DNA of 64,000 nucleotides from Streptomyces rubrogriseus (GCF_027947575.1 NZ_CP116256.1:2294001-2358000), one strand, 5' to 3'; shown: positions 52,198-60,806, numbered from the stretch's first letter. The notes: generated by a model from the letters alone, not told the origin. Translations and numbers: made by a program.

Positions 52198-55100
52198 ATG
52201 CCGGGTTTCACGCATCTGCACACCGTCTCCGGGTTCTCCGCCCGCTACGGCGCCTCCCACCCGGAGCGGCTGGCCGAGCGCGCCGTCGAGCGGGGCATGG
52301 ACGCCCTCGCCCTCACCGACCGCGACACCCTCGCGGGGACGGTCCGTTTCGCCAAGGCCTGCGCGAAGGCGGGCGTCCGTCCCCTGTTCGGCGCGGAGCT
52401 GGCCCTCGCCGCCCCCGAGTCCGGAGCCGACCGCACGGACACCTCGGTACGCCGGGACCGCCGCCGCGTTCCCGTGCGCGGCGGCGCCTTCGTCGACGAG
52501 TCGGCCCCCCGGGTGACCTTCCTCGCCCGGGACGGCGCCCGCGGCTGGGCCGACCTGTGCCGCCTGGTCTCCGCCGCCCACACGGCCGAGGGCACCCCGC
52601 TGCTGTCCTGGCCCGACAACCACGCCGACGGCCTGACCATACTGCTCGGCCCCGGCTCCGACGTCGGCCGCGCCCTCGCCGCCGGGCGTCCCGACCGCGC
52701 CGCGCGGCTCCTCGCCCCCTGGCGTGAGGTCTACGGCGACGCCCTGCGCCTGGAGGCCGTCTGGCACGGCCGCGAGGGCACCGGCCCCGGCTCCCTGCGG
52801 CTGGCCTCCCGCACCGTCGGCTTCGCCGCCGAGCAGGGGGTGCGGCCGGTGCTCTCCAACGCCGTCCGCTACGCCGACCCCGGCCAGGGCGAGGTCGCCG
52901 ACGTCCTGGACGCCGCCCGCCGCCTGGTCCCGATCGACGCCACCAGGGAACTGGACTCCGGCGAGGCCTGGCTCAAGGACGCCGGTGCCATGCGGGACGC
53001 CGCCGAGCGGATCGTCGAGTCCGCGGGTTTCCGGCGCGACACCGCCCACCGCCTGCTGGAGCAGACCCGGGCCACGGCCGCCGAGTGCCTGGTCGACCCC
53101 GAGGACGACCTCGGCATGGGCGCCGTCCACTTCCCCGAACCGCACCTGGTGGGCGCCGGGCGGCGCACCGCCCAGCGGGCGCTCGCCTCCCGGGCGGCGG
53201 CGGGCATGGTGCGGCGCGGCTACGACCGGCGCCGGGACCGCCGGGAGTACTGGGAGCGGATGCACCACGAGCTGGACATCATCGCCCACCACGGCTTCGC
53301 CTCGTACTTCCTCACCGTCGCCCAGGTCGTGGACGACGTACGGCACATGGGCATCCGGGTCGCCGCGCGCGGTTCCGGCGCGGGCTCGCTCGTCAACCAC
53401 CTGCTCGGCATCGCCCACGCCGACCCGGTCGAGCACGGGCTGCTGATGGAGCGGTTCCTGTCCAAGGAGCGGGTGGTGCTGCCCGACATCGACATCGACG
53501 TGGAGTCCGCGCGCCGGCTCGAGGTCTACCGCGCGATCATCGGCCGGTTCGGCACCGAGCGGGTCGCCACCGTGGCCATGCCGGAGACGTACCGGGTCCG
53601 CCACGCCATCCGCGACGTGGGCGCTGCCCTGTCCATGGACCCGGCCGAGATCGACCGGGTCGCCAAGTCCTTCCCGCACATCCGCGCCCGCGACGCCCGC
53701 GCGGCGCTGGAGGAGCTGCCCGAACTCAAAGCGCTGGCGGGGGAGCAGGAGCGGTACGGCAAGCTCTGGGAGCTGGTCGAGGGCCTCGACGCCCTCCCGC
53801 GCGGCGTCGCCATGCACCCCTGCGGCGTCCTCCTGTCCGACGCCTCCCTGCTCTCCCGTACGCCGGTCATGCCGACCAGCGGCGAGGGCTTCCCGATGGC
53901 GCAGTTCGACAAGGACGACGTCGAGGACCTCGGGCTGCTCAAGCTGGACGTGCTCGGGGTGCGGATGCAGTCGGCGATGGCGCACGCGGTCGCCGAGGTG
54001 AAGCGGGCCACCGGCACCGAGGTCGACCTGGACGCCGTGCCCGAGGGCGACCCCGCGACGTACCGGATGATCCAGTCCGCCGAGACGCTGGGCTGTTTCC
54101 AGATCGAGTCGCCGGGCCAGCGGGACCTGGTCGGCAGGCTCCAGCCGTCGACCTTCCACGACCTCGTGGTCGACATCTCGCTCTTCCGGCCGGGACCGGT
54201 CGCCGCCGACATGGTGCGGCCGTTCATCGAGGCCCGGCACGGGCGGGCGCCGGTGCGTTATCCGCACGAGGACCTGGCCGAGCCGCTGGAGGGGACGTAC
54301 GGGGTCGTCGTCTTCCACGAGCAGATCATCGACATCGTCGCCATCATGACCGGCTGCGGACGCGGCGAGGCGGACCGGGTGCGCCGCGGCCTCTCCGATC
54401 CGGAGTCGCAGGGGCGGATCAAGGTGTGGTTCGCCCAGCACGCGACGGCGAACGGCTACGACGCGGAAACGATTCAGCGCACCTGGGAGATCGTCGAGGC
54501 GTTCGGCAGCTACGGCTTCTGCAAGGCGCACGCCGTCGCCTTCGCGGTGCCGACGTACCAGTCGGCGTGGCTGAAGGCGCACCACCCGGCCGCCTTCTAC
54601 GCGGGCCTGCTCACCCACGACCCCGGCATGTACCCCAAGCGGCTGCTGCTGGCGGACGCGCGGCGGCGCGGGGTGCCGATCCTGCCGTTGGACGTGAACG
54701 AGTCGGGGGTCGCACACAGGATCGAACTGGTGTCTGAATCAAGGTCACGGAAGCCCGCCACGTGGGGACTCCGGCTCGCCCTCTCCGACGTGCACGGCAT
54801 CAGCGAGGCCGAGGCGGAGCGGATCGCCGCGGGGCAGCCCTACGCCTCCCTGCTCGACTTCTGGGAACGGGCCCGCCCCAGCAGGCCGCTGGCCGGACGG
54901 CTCGCCCAGGTCGGCGCGCTGGACGCGTTCGGCGCCAACCGCCGGGACCTGCAACTGCACCTGACCGAACTGCACCGCGGCGCCCGGGGCGGACGCGGCG
55001 ACCAGCTGCCCCTGGCCGGGGGCCGCAAGACCGCCTCCGCCGGACTGCCCGACCTCACCTCGGCGGAGCGGCTCAGCGCCGAACTCGGCGTGCTGTCCAT

Positions 55101-55737
55101 GGACGCCTCGCGCAACCTGATGGACGACCACCGCACCTTCCTGCGCGAGCTGGGCGTGGTGTCGGCCAAGCGGCTGCGCGAGGCGCGGCACGGGGAGACG
55201 GTGCTGGTCGCGGGCGCCAAGGCGGCCACCCAGACCCCGCCGGTCCGCTCCGGCCGCCGGGTCATCTTCTCCACCCTGGACGACGGCTCGGGACTGGTCG
55301 ACCTCGCCTTCTTCGACGACTCGCACGACGCCTGCGCGCACACCGTCTTCCACTCGTGGCTGCTGCTGGTGCGCGGGGTGGTGCAGCGGCGCGGCCCGCG
55401 CAGCCTCAGCGTGGTCGGCTCCGCCGCCTGGAACCTCGCCGAACTGCTGGAGGTCCGCCGGGAGGAGGGCCTGGAGGGCGTCGCCGCCCGGCTGGCCGCA
55501 GGGGGCGCAGGCCAGGAGGGCGACGACCCCGAGGGCGGCCCGGCGCGCCGCCGTCTCGCCGGTTCGGACGGGCAACCCGCGCCGGCCGGCTCCGCGGCCC
55601 AGGACCCGATGGAGCAGCGGAAGATCCGCATGTCCACCGGGTACGAGATGCACCCCTGGGCCGATCTGCGCCCCGCGGGCGAAGGGCCCGCGGTCGGAAG
55701 GAAGTTGTGGCACCAGAGTCCGGGGAGTGCGGGATGA
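52198..55737 (+). CDS. dnaE2: Error-prone DNA polymerase III alpha subunit DnaE2 (ImuC)
   Basis: The 1179-residue C-family polymerase has an N-terminal PHP domain (HLHTVSGFSARYGASHPERL) and the palm with PDIDIDVESARR (catalytic Asp430 and Asp432). Later come GCFQIESPGQRDLVGRLQPS and FGSYGFCKAHAVAFAVPTYQ, then an OB-fold near 1010-1090. It performs SOS mutagenesis and lesion bypass. ATG 52198 is six bases after GGGAGG; GTG 52195 is too close. A LexA box lies upstream. The stop overlaps the Y-family partner gene (ATGA). Confidence 0.95.
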   Translation: MPGFTHLHTVSGFSARYGASHPERLAERAVERGMDALALTDRDTLAGTVRFAKACAKAGVRPLFGAELALAAPESGADRTDTSVRRDRRRVPVRGGAFVDESAPRVTFLARDGARGWADLCRLVSAAHTAEGTPLLSWPDNHADGLTILLGPGSDVGRALAAGRPDRAARLLAPWREVYGDALRLEAVWHGREGTGPGSLRLASRTVGFAAEQGVRPVLSNAVRYADPGQGEVADVLDAARRLVPIDATRELDSGEAWLKDAGAMRDAAERIVESAGFRRDTAHRLLEQTRATAAECLVDPEDDLGMGAVHFPEPHLVGAGRRTAQRALASRAAAGMVRRGYDRRRDRREYWERMHHELDIIAHHGFASYFLTVAQVVDDVRHMGIRVAARGSGAGSLVNHLLGIAHADPVEHGLLMERFLSKERVVLPDIDIDVESARRLEVYRAIIGRFGTERVATVAMPETYRVRHAIRDVGAALSMDPAEIDRVAKSFPHIRARDARAALEELPELKALAGEQERYGKLWELVEGLDALPRGVAMHPCGVLLSDASLLSRTPVMPTSGEGFPMAQFDKDDVEDLGLLKLDVLGVRMQSAMAHAVAEVKRATGTEVDLDAVPEGDPATYRMIQSAETLGCFQIESPGQRDLVGRLQPSTFHDLVVDISLFRPGPVAADMVRPFIEARHGRAPVRYPHEDLAEPLEGTYGVVVFHEQIIDIVAIMTGCGRGEADRVRRGLSDPESQGRIKVWFAQHATANGYDAETIQRTWEIVEAFGSYGFCKAHAVAFAVPTYQSAWLKAHHPAAFYAGLLTHDPGMYPKRLLLADARRRGVPILPLDVNESGVAHRIELVSESRSRKPATWGLRLALSDVHGISEAEAERIAAGQPYASLLDFWERARPSRPLAGRLAQVGALDAFGANRRDLQLHLTELHRGARGGRGDQLPLAGGRKTASAGLPDLTSAERLSAELGVLSMDASRNLMDDHRTFLRELGVVSAKRLREARHGETVLVAGAKAATQTPPVRSGRRVIFSTLDDGSGLVDLAFFDDSHDACAHTVFHSWLLLVRGVVQRRGPRSLSVVGSAAWNLAELLEVRREEGLEGVAARLAAGGAGQEGDDPEGGPARRRLAGSDGQPAPAGSAAQDPMEQRKIRMSTGYEMHPWADLRPAGEGPAVGRKLWHQSPGSAG

Positions 55738-56702
55738 CGATCCTCTGCGTACGTTTCCAGCTGCCGCCGACGCGCGAGGCGGCCCTGCCCGAACTGCTCG
55801 GGCTCCTCGAGGAGTTCACGCCGGTCGTCGAGGCGCTGCCACCCGACGGCGCGCTGGCCGACCTGCGCGGCGCCGAACGGTATTTCGGGCGCGACGCCGT
55901 GGAACTGGCCTCGGTGATCCGGGTGCGCGCCCTCGCGCTGTACGGCGTCGACTGCGTGATCGGCGCCGGACCCGGTCCGATGCTGGCCCGCATGGCCCTG
56001 CGCGACGCCCGCCCGGGACTGACCCGCACGGTGCCCGGCGGCGAGGAGCGCGCGTTCCTCGACGGCAAGCCCGTCGCCGCACTGCCCGGCGTCGGCACCG
56101 CGACCGCCCGCACCCTGTGCGAGTACGGCCTCGACACCCTCGGCCGGGTCGCTGCCGCGCCGCTGTCCACGCTCCAGCGCCTGGTCGGCGCGAGGACCGG
56201 CCGCGAGCTGCATGAGAAGGCCCAGGGCGTCGACCGCGGCCGGGTCGTCCCCAACGGCGTCTCCCGGTCCCTGGCCGCCGACCGCCCCTTCGACCGCGAC
56301 GAACTCGACCCCGACCGCCACCGCCGCGCCCTGCTCTCGGCCGCCGGAGACCTGGGCGCCCGGCTGCGCGCCGTGGACAAGGTCTGCCGCACCCTCACCC
56401 TCACCGTCCGCTACGCCGACCGGTCGGCCACCACTCGCAGCCGCACCCTGAAGGAGCCGACCGCGCACTCGGCGGCCCTGACCCGGACCGCCTACGACCT
56501 GTACGAAGCGCTCGGCCTCCAGCGCGCCCGGGTCCGTTCGATCGCTCTGCGCGCCGAGGGGCTCACGTCCGCCGAACACGCCTCCCACCAGCTCACCTTC
56601 GACCCCGTGGACGAGAAGGTCCGCCGGATCGAGGAGGTCGCGGACCGCGCGCGGGCGAAGTTCGGGCCGAAGGCGGTGATGCCGGGGTCGCTGGCGGCGT
56701 GA
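55734..56702 (+). CDS. Y-family polymerase-like protein lacking catalytic acidic residues (ImuB/DinB-like)
   Basis: The 322-residue protein retains the Y-family fingers and helix-hairpin-helix (PGVGTATARTLCEYGLDTLG, STLQRLVGARTGRELHEKAQ) and little-finger segments (RSLAADRPFDRDELDPDRHR). The N-terminus reads MTILCVRFQLPP where active enzymes have a D-x-D-x-F motif. ALADLRGAERYFG replaces S-x-DE. It therefore resembles ImuB, the inactive scaffold that recruits DnaE2 to the clamp, but is shorter than the ~500-residue ImuB proteins. Coupled translation with dnaE2 supports that role. Confidence 0.85.
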   Translation: MTILCVRFQLPPTREAALPELLGLLEEFTPVVEALPPDGALADLRGAERYFGRDAVELASVIRVRALALYGVDCVIGAGPGPMLARMALRDARPGLTRTVPGGEERAFLDGKPVAALPGVGTATARTLCEYGLDTLGRVAAAPLSTLQRLVGARTGRELHEKAQGVDRGRVVPNGVSRSLAADRPFDRDELDPDRHRRALLSAAGDLGARLRAVDKVCRTLTLTVRYADRSATTRSRTLKEPTAHSAALTRTAYDLYEALGLQRARVRSIALRAEGLTSAEHASHQLTFDPVDEKVRRIEEVADRARAKFGPKAVMPGSLAA

Positions 56703-56714
56703 GGCCCCCGCGGG

Positions 56715-57089
56715 TCAGTTGGCCCACGGGGGAGTGATCCGGGTGCCGTCGGCCAGCTCCGCGGTCAGGCCGACCGAGGTGGTGACCCAGGAGGTCGCGG
56801 TCCGGTCGGTGGGGTTCTCGACGGCGAAGGCGGCGCCGGCGTTGATGATCACCGTGTCCCCCGCGGTGACACGCTCGGTGCGGCCGTCGAGGGTGATCAG
56901 CAGCTCGCCCGTGAGCAGGTGGAAGACCTCCTCCCGGCTGACGGTGTGCGCGGGCGCCTTCGTCCCCGCCGGGATCTCGCCCCGCCAGGCGCAGAGCTCC
57001 TTGCTGCCGGTGCGGGGAGCGGCGTACGAGACGAATCGGGTGCCGTGGATCTCGTGGACACTGCCTTCGGACGTGCGGACGACGGGCAT
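56715..57089 (-). CDS. Small cupin-domain protein
   Basis: The 124-residue single-domain cupin has motif 1 as PAHTVSREEVFHLLTGELLI (metal ligands His, Glu and possibly a second His/Gln) and motif 2 as ERVTAGDTVIINAGAAFAVE NP. Here the usual G-x5-P-x-G-x2-H-x3-N lacks its His. ATG 57089 is six bases after GAGGAG. It is divergent from a MarR regulator with two palindromes between them, so it is the likely target gene. Substrate unknown. Confidence 0.82.
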   Translation of the reverse strand: MPVVRTSEGSVHEIHGTRFVSYAAPRTGSKELCAWRGEIPAGTKAPAHTVSREEVFHLLTGELLITLDGRTERVTAGDTVIINAGAAFAVENPTDRTATSWVTTSVGLTAELADGTRITPPWAN

Positions 57090-57111
57090 GGCGGGCTCCT
57101 CTGGACTTATG

Positions 57112-57126
57112 GTCAAGTAGCTTGAC
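57112..57126. promoter_or_regulatory. MarR-type operator 1
   Basis: GTCAAG-TAG-CTTGAC is a perfect 6+6 inverted repeat in the cupin/marR divergent region, 23 bases before the cupin start. Its centre is 33 bases from that of operator 2, about three helical turns. Confidence 0.7.
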
Positions 57127-57143
57127 TATCTCTACGCTCTTAT

Positions 57144-57160
57144 GGTCAAGCTCCTTGACC
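57144..57160. promoter_or_regulatory. MarR-type operator 2
   Basis: GGTCAAG-CTC-CTTGACC is a perfect 7+7 inverted repeat sharing the GTCAAG-N3-CTTGAC core of operator 1. A further half-site GTCAAGG is at 57166-57172. It lies 28 bases before the marR start. Confidence 0.75.
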
Positions 57161-57188
57161 AAAGTGTCAAGGGTGTTTCAATGCGGTC

Positions 57189-57635
57189 GTGCAGAACTCC
57201 GACGCCATGGCCCTCACCGCCGCCCTGCTCGCCGCCGCCGGCGGGCTCACGCAGCGCATCCACGAGGGCGTCGTCGCCCGCGGCTTCGAGGGGGTCCGGC
57301 CCGCGCACGGTTTCGCCTTCGTCCGGCTCGCCCCGGACGGCGCGACGGTCACCGACCTGGCCGTGCACCTGGGGGTGACCAAGCAGGCCGCAAGTCAGCT
57401 CGTCGACGAGCTGGTCCGCAAGGGGTACGCCGAGCGGCGTCCGCATCCTGCCGACGCGCGCGCCCGGCTCGTCGTCATGACGGAGGCGGGGTGGGCCTGC
57501 ACCCGGGCCGCGGAGGCGGCGGCCGCCGAGGCCGTGGGCGCGTGGGCCGAGGTGCTCGGCGAGGACGGGGTGCGCGCGCTGCGCGACGGTCTGCTGCGCG
57601 TGGCGCCGGGCGGGCCGATCCGGCCCAGCTGGTGA
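57189..57635 (+). CDS. MarR family transcriptional regulator
   Basis: The 148-residue winged-helix regulator starts at GTG 57189. DLAVHLGVTKQAASQLVDEL is the recognition helix-turn-helix and VRKGYAERRPHPADARARLV the wing. The N- and C-terminal helices (ALTAALLAAAGGLTQRIHEG; TRAAEAAAAEAVGAWAEVLG) form the dimer interface. It is divergent from the cupin gene with two matching palindromes between, so autoregulation and control of the cupin gene are likely. Confidence 0.9.
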   Translation: MQNSDAMALTAALLAAAGGLTQRIHEGVVARGFEGVRPAHGFAFVRLAPDGATVTDLAVHLGVTKQAASQLVDELVRKGYAERRPHPADARARLVVMTEAGWACTRAAEAAAAEAVGAWAEVLGEDGVRALRDGLLRVAPGGPIRPSW

Positions 57636-57698
57636 CCCGGGCCCTCTATCACCTGCGCCACCGACGGCGTCGGTTATCGCTGGAAGTTTTTACTGACG

Positions 57699-57733
57699 CG
57701 TAACTTCACGCGTGCGCTACTCGCCCGTAACTT
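57699..57733. promoter_or_regulatory. Direct repeats upstream of the lipase gene
   Basis: CGTAACTT occurs at 57699-57706 and 57726-57733; the longer similarity is CGTAACTTCACGCGTG and CGTAACTTGACGAGTG, 27 bases apart. They lie 80-115 bases before the lipase ATG and may be activator half-sites. Confidence 0.4.
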
Positions 57734-57814
57734 GACGAGTGAACAGCATCCCGTGATCCGGATCACAGGGCGTCCTGCCATCGAAACTCCCCTGCCCCGC
57801 AAGGAGATCACCCG

Positions 57815-58678
57815 ATGCTGCCCTGGATACGCGCGCTCAGACCCCTGACCGCCCTGCTGCTGACCGCCGCCATCGCCCTGGTCCCCGCCACCACCGCCCA
57901 CGCCGCGGACGCGCGCCCTGCCTCCGGCTGGAACGACTACACCTGCAAGCCCTCCGCCGCCCACCCCCGCCCGGTGGTCCTGGTCCACGGCACCTTCGGG
58001 AACTCCGTCGACAACTGGCTCGGCCTCGCGCCCTACCTGAAGAACCGCGGCTACTGCGTCTTCTCCCTCGACTACGGCCAACTGCCCGGCGTTCCGCTCT
58101 TCAACGGACTCGGCCCGGTCGAGAAGTCGGCGGAACAACTGGTTGCCCACGTCGACAAGGTGCTCGCCGCGACCGGAGCAACCGAGACCGACCTCGTCGG
58201 CCACTCGCAGGGCGGCATGATGCCCCGCTACTACCTCAAGTTCCTCGGCGGAGCCGCCAAGGTGAACGCCCTGGTCGGCATCGCGCCCAGCAACCACGGC
58301 ACCACGCTGTCCGGCCTCACCCGCCTGCTGCCGTACTTCCCCGGCGCCGAGGACCTGCTCGACGAGCACACCCCCGCCCTCGCCGACCAGGTCGTCGGCT
58401 CCGACGTCCTCACCAAGCTCAACGCGGGCGGCGACACCGTGCCCGGCGTGCGCTACACCGTCCTCGCCACCAAGTACGACGAGGTGGTCACGCCGTACCG
58501 CGGCCAGTTCCTCGACGGCCCCGGCGTGCGCAACGTCGTGCTGCAGGACCTGTGCCCGCTCGACCTCTCCGAGCACCTGGCGATCGGGCTGTTCGACCGG
58601 ATCGCCTTCCACGAGGTGACCAACGCCCTGGACCCGGCGCACGCCACGCCCACCACCTGCGCCTCCGTCTTCGGCTGA
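57815..58678 (+). CDS. Secreted lipase/esterase (alpha/beta hydrolase)
   Basis: The 287-residue exported hydrolase starts at ATG 57815 with AAGGAG upstream. The signal peptide ends near TTAHAADA. The oxyanion region is VVLVHGTFGNSVDNWLGLAP and the nucleophile elbow is DLVGHSQGGMMPRYYLKFLG (Ser in GHSQG). The catalytic Asp and His are probably in VLATKYDEVVTPY and DLSEHLAIGLFDR. This is the Streptomyces family of extracellular lipases active on acyl esters. Two early and late Cys may form a disulfide. A terminator hairpin follows. Confidence 0.9.
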   Translation: MLPWIRALRPLTALLLTAAIALVPATTAHAADARPASGWNDYTCKPSAAHPRPVVLVHGTFGNSVDNWLGLAPYLKNRGYCVFSLDYGQLPGVPLFNGLGPVEKSAEQLVAHVDKVLAATGATETDLVGHSQGGMMPRYYLKFLGGAAKVNALVGIAPSNHGTTLSGLTRLLPYFPGAEDLLDEHTPALADQVVGSDVLTKLNAGGDTVPGVRYTVLATKYDEVVTPYRGQFLDGPGVRNVVLQDLCPLDLSEHLAIGLFDRIAFHEVTNALDPAHATPTTCASVFG

Positions 58679-58711
58679 CGGGCGCGCCCCCTCCGCGCCC
58701 CGGCGCACGTC

Positions 58712-58754
58712 ACGCGGGGCCCGCCCGGCCTGAGCCGCCGGACGGGCCCCGCGT
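58712..58754. terminator. Bidirectional hairpin between lipase and AA10 genes
   Basis: ACGCGGGGCCCG (58712-58723) pairs exactly with CGGGCCCCGCGT (58743-58754), and CCGG/CCGG pairs inside; TTT follows on the plus strand. It lies between two convergent genes. Confidence 0.75.
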
Positions 58755-58788
58755 TTCCCCGTTCCCCCGTGGTCCCCCCGCTTCCGCG

Positions 58789-59847
58789 TCAGTGGCCGTG
58801 CCGGCCACCGGTCGTCGCGCGCCGCCGGACCGACGCGAACAGGACCGCCGCGCCGAGGGCCAGGGCCGCGGCGCCGCCGACGGCGATGTAGGGCGTGGTG
58901 CTGTCCCCGCCGGTCTCGGCGAGGTTCTCCGTACCCCCACCGGCGGCCTTGACCTGGTTGGGCTCGGCGGCGGCACCGGGCGCCTTCTCCGGAGCGGCGG
59001 CCGGGTCCGTCGGGTCCGTGGTGGTCGCCGCGTCCTGGTCGCCGTGACCGTGGTGCTCGATCGTCGACTTCTCCGCGGCGTCGGCGAGCTGCTCCTCGGA
59101 GGGCGCGGAGGCCTCCGGAGCCGGGACGGCACCCGCCTCCGCGTCGCCGGACGCGGTGTCCTCGCCGGCGGCCGCACCGCTGCCGCTACTGCTGCCGTCG
59201 CCGTCGCCGAAAGTGACGTCCGAGCAGGAGTAGAACGCCTCCGGGCTGTCCGAGCGCTGCCACACCGCGTACAGCAGGTGCTTGCCGGACCGCTCCGGCA
59301 GCGTGCCGGAGAAGGTGTAGAAGCCGCCCGAGGCGACCGGGTCGGTGGAGGTCGCCACCGGGGCGGACAGGTCCAGGTCGCCCCAGCCCAGCGGCTTGGA
59401 CGGGTCGTAGCCCGGCTTGGTGACGTACACCTTGAAGGTGCCCTTGTGCGGGGCCGTCACGCGGTACTTGAAGGTGTACGAGCCGCTGCTCACACCGGTC
59501 GCGGGCCAGTCTGCGCGGGCCAGGTCCATGCCCTTGAACGCCGGGTCGTTGGCGCTGCACAGCTTGCCGTCCGGGATCAGTTCCTGGTGCTTGCCGTCGG
59601 CGTTGCCGATGCGGATGCCGTTCCAGTCGTAGAGCGCCTGCGTGCCGCCCGCCGCGACCGCCGCCCTGCACGCGGCCGACTTCGGGTTCTCGGGTCCCTC
59701 GGCGTGGCACTGCGACACCCGGCTGACCGGGTCGCCCATCGAACCGTGCGCCGAGGCGGGGGCGGCGGCCAACGTGGTCAGGGCGAGCGGGGCGAGACCG
59801 GCGACGGCGACGGCGGCGGCCCTGCGGGACGCGGACGGTGCGGGCAT
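58789..59847 (-). CDS. AA10 lytic polysaccharide monooxygenase with sortase-type anchor
   Basis: This 352-residue protein is a copper enzyme that oxidatively cleaves chitin, cellulose or a related cell-surface glycan. The signal peptide (1-33) is cut before His34 (ASA/HGSMGDP), which becomes the N-terminal copper ligand; His134 in VTAPHKG is the second. The catalytic domain runs to about 215. An acidic Ala/Pro/Glu linker follows, with LAETG (309-313), a hydrophobic segment and VRRR, a class E sortase signal. It is therefore probably fixed to the cell wall and acts on the organism's own envelope or on nearby substrate. Confidence 0.9.
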   Translation of the reverse strand: MPAPSASRRAAAVAVAGLAPLALTTLAAAPASAHGSMGDPVSRVSQCHAEGPENPKSAACRAAVAAGGTQALYDWNGIRIGNADGKHQELIPDGKLCSANDPAFKGMDLARADWPATGVSSGSYTFKYRVTAPHKGTFKVYVTKPGYDPSKPLGWGDLDLSAPVATSTDPVASGGFYTFSGTLPERSGKHLLYAVWQRSDSPEAFYSCSDVTFGDGDGSSSGSGAAAGEDTASGDAEAGAVPAPEASAPSEEQLADAAEKSTIEHHGHGDQDAATTTDPTDPAAAPEKAPGAAAEPNQVKAAGGGTENLAETGGDSTTPYIAVGGAAALALGAAVLFASVRRRATTGGRHGH

Positions 59848-60024
59848 GGGGAACTCCTCGAAACGGTCACTGGGGATGCGCGACTCGGGCCGGAACCCGT
59901 GGGGTCGATCAGCAAGCTAGCCCCGAGAAACCGCGAAATCGCCTGCTGGAGGCGGGTGACGGAGATCCTTATGGTCGCGTTAAGGGAGTGCTCAGGCTGG
60001 GCTGAGGTAGCTACCGTTCGCGGC

Positions 60025-60495
60025 ATGGAACGAGAACGGATCCGGCCCGCGACCGCCGCGGACGTGCCGGCGGTGCAGGCCGTGACCGACGCCGCGTACC
60101 TCCCCTACGTCGAGCGCATCGGGGTGGTGCCGCAGCCCATGGAGGCGGACCACGCGGCGGACGTGGCGGCGGGGAAGGTGTTCGTCACGGACGAGCCCGG
60201 CACGGGCCGGGCGGGACCTGTTGGACTCGTCGTCGTCGAGGCGCACGCCGACCACCTGTTCCTCGACAGCGTCGCCGTCCACCCCGACGCGCACGGCAGG
60301 GGCGTGGGCCGGCGGCTGCTGCGGTTCGTGGACGCGCACGCGCGGGCGCTGGGCCTGCCCGAGGTCAGGCTCTACACGAACGCGATGATGCGGGAGAACC
60401 AGGAGATCTACCCGAGGTACGGGTACGAGGTCGTGGAACGCCGGGTGGACGGGCCCTACGACCGCGTCCACTACCGCAAGCGGCTGCTGCTCTGA
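60025..60495 (+). CDS. GNAT family N-acetyltransferase
   Basis: The 156-residue acetyltransferase opens RIRPATAADVPAVQAVTDAA. Its acetyl-CoA loop is LDSVAVHPDAHGRGVGRRLL (R-G-x-G-R variant as HGRGVGRRLL). It ends EIYPRYGYEVVERRVDGPYD. ATG 60025 has no strong ribosome binding site and may be translated from a short leader. The substrate is not predictable; it is not in an obvious operon. Confidence 0.87.
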   Translation: MERERIRPATAADVPAVQAVTDAAYLPYVERIGVVPQPMEADHAADVAAGKVFVTDEPGTGRAGPVGLVVVEAHADHLFLDSVAVHPDAHGRGVGRRLLRFVDAHARALGLPEVRLYTNAMMRENQEIYPRYGYEVVERRVDGPYDRVHYRKRLLL

Positions 60496-60520
60496 GGCGT
60501 CTCATGCCCGGACCCGCAGG

Positions 60521-60655
60521 TCAGCTCTCCGGCCACCAGGTGCGCGCGATGTCCTTGCGGACCTCCGGGCGCCCGGAGGGGCGCTCGTCGATCTCCTCGC
60601 GGACTCGGCGGGCGTCGGTCTTCTTCAGGGGCTTCTGCACGGTCAGACGGCGCAT
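60521..60655 (-). CDS. Small basic protein, 44 residues
   Basis: Reading from ATG 60655: MRRLTVQKPLKKTDARRVRE, EIDERPSGRPEVRKDIARTW, WPES, stop at 60521. AGGAGG lies just before the start with good spacing, and third-position GC is high as in real genes. The protein is rich in Arg, Lys, Glu and Asp and ends in a WW pair. It is too short for usual size cut-offs. Function unknown. Confidence 0.7.
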   Translation of the reverse strand: MRRLTVQKPLKKTDARRVREEIDERPSGRPEVRKDIARTWWPES

Positions 60656-60738
60656 GGCTGCCTCCTTACGGATCCACCGGGTTCCGCGTTCTCACGGAGG
60701 TAGACCCTTTCCCCGAGACTCACTCATCGATGCACAAC

Positions 60739-60797
60739 TGTCAGTGGCGGTTGTCACGTTCTCCTGCCCCGGACCCGTTGTCAGTGGCGGGTGTCAC
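60739..60797. repeat. Two 19-bp direct repeats before the methyltransferase gene
   Basis: TGTCAGTGGCGGTTGTCAC (60739-60757) and TGTCAGTGGCGGGTGTCAC (60779-60797) differ at one base and are 40 bases apart. TGTCAGTGGC-type repeats recur between Streptomyces genes. The second ends nine bases before the methyltransferase start. Confidence 0.7.
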
Positions 60798-60806
60798 CCT
60801 GGGCGC

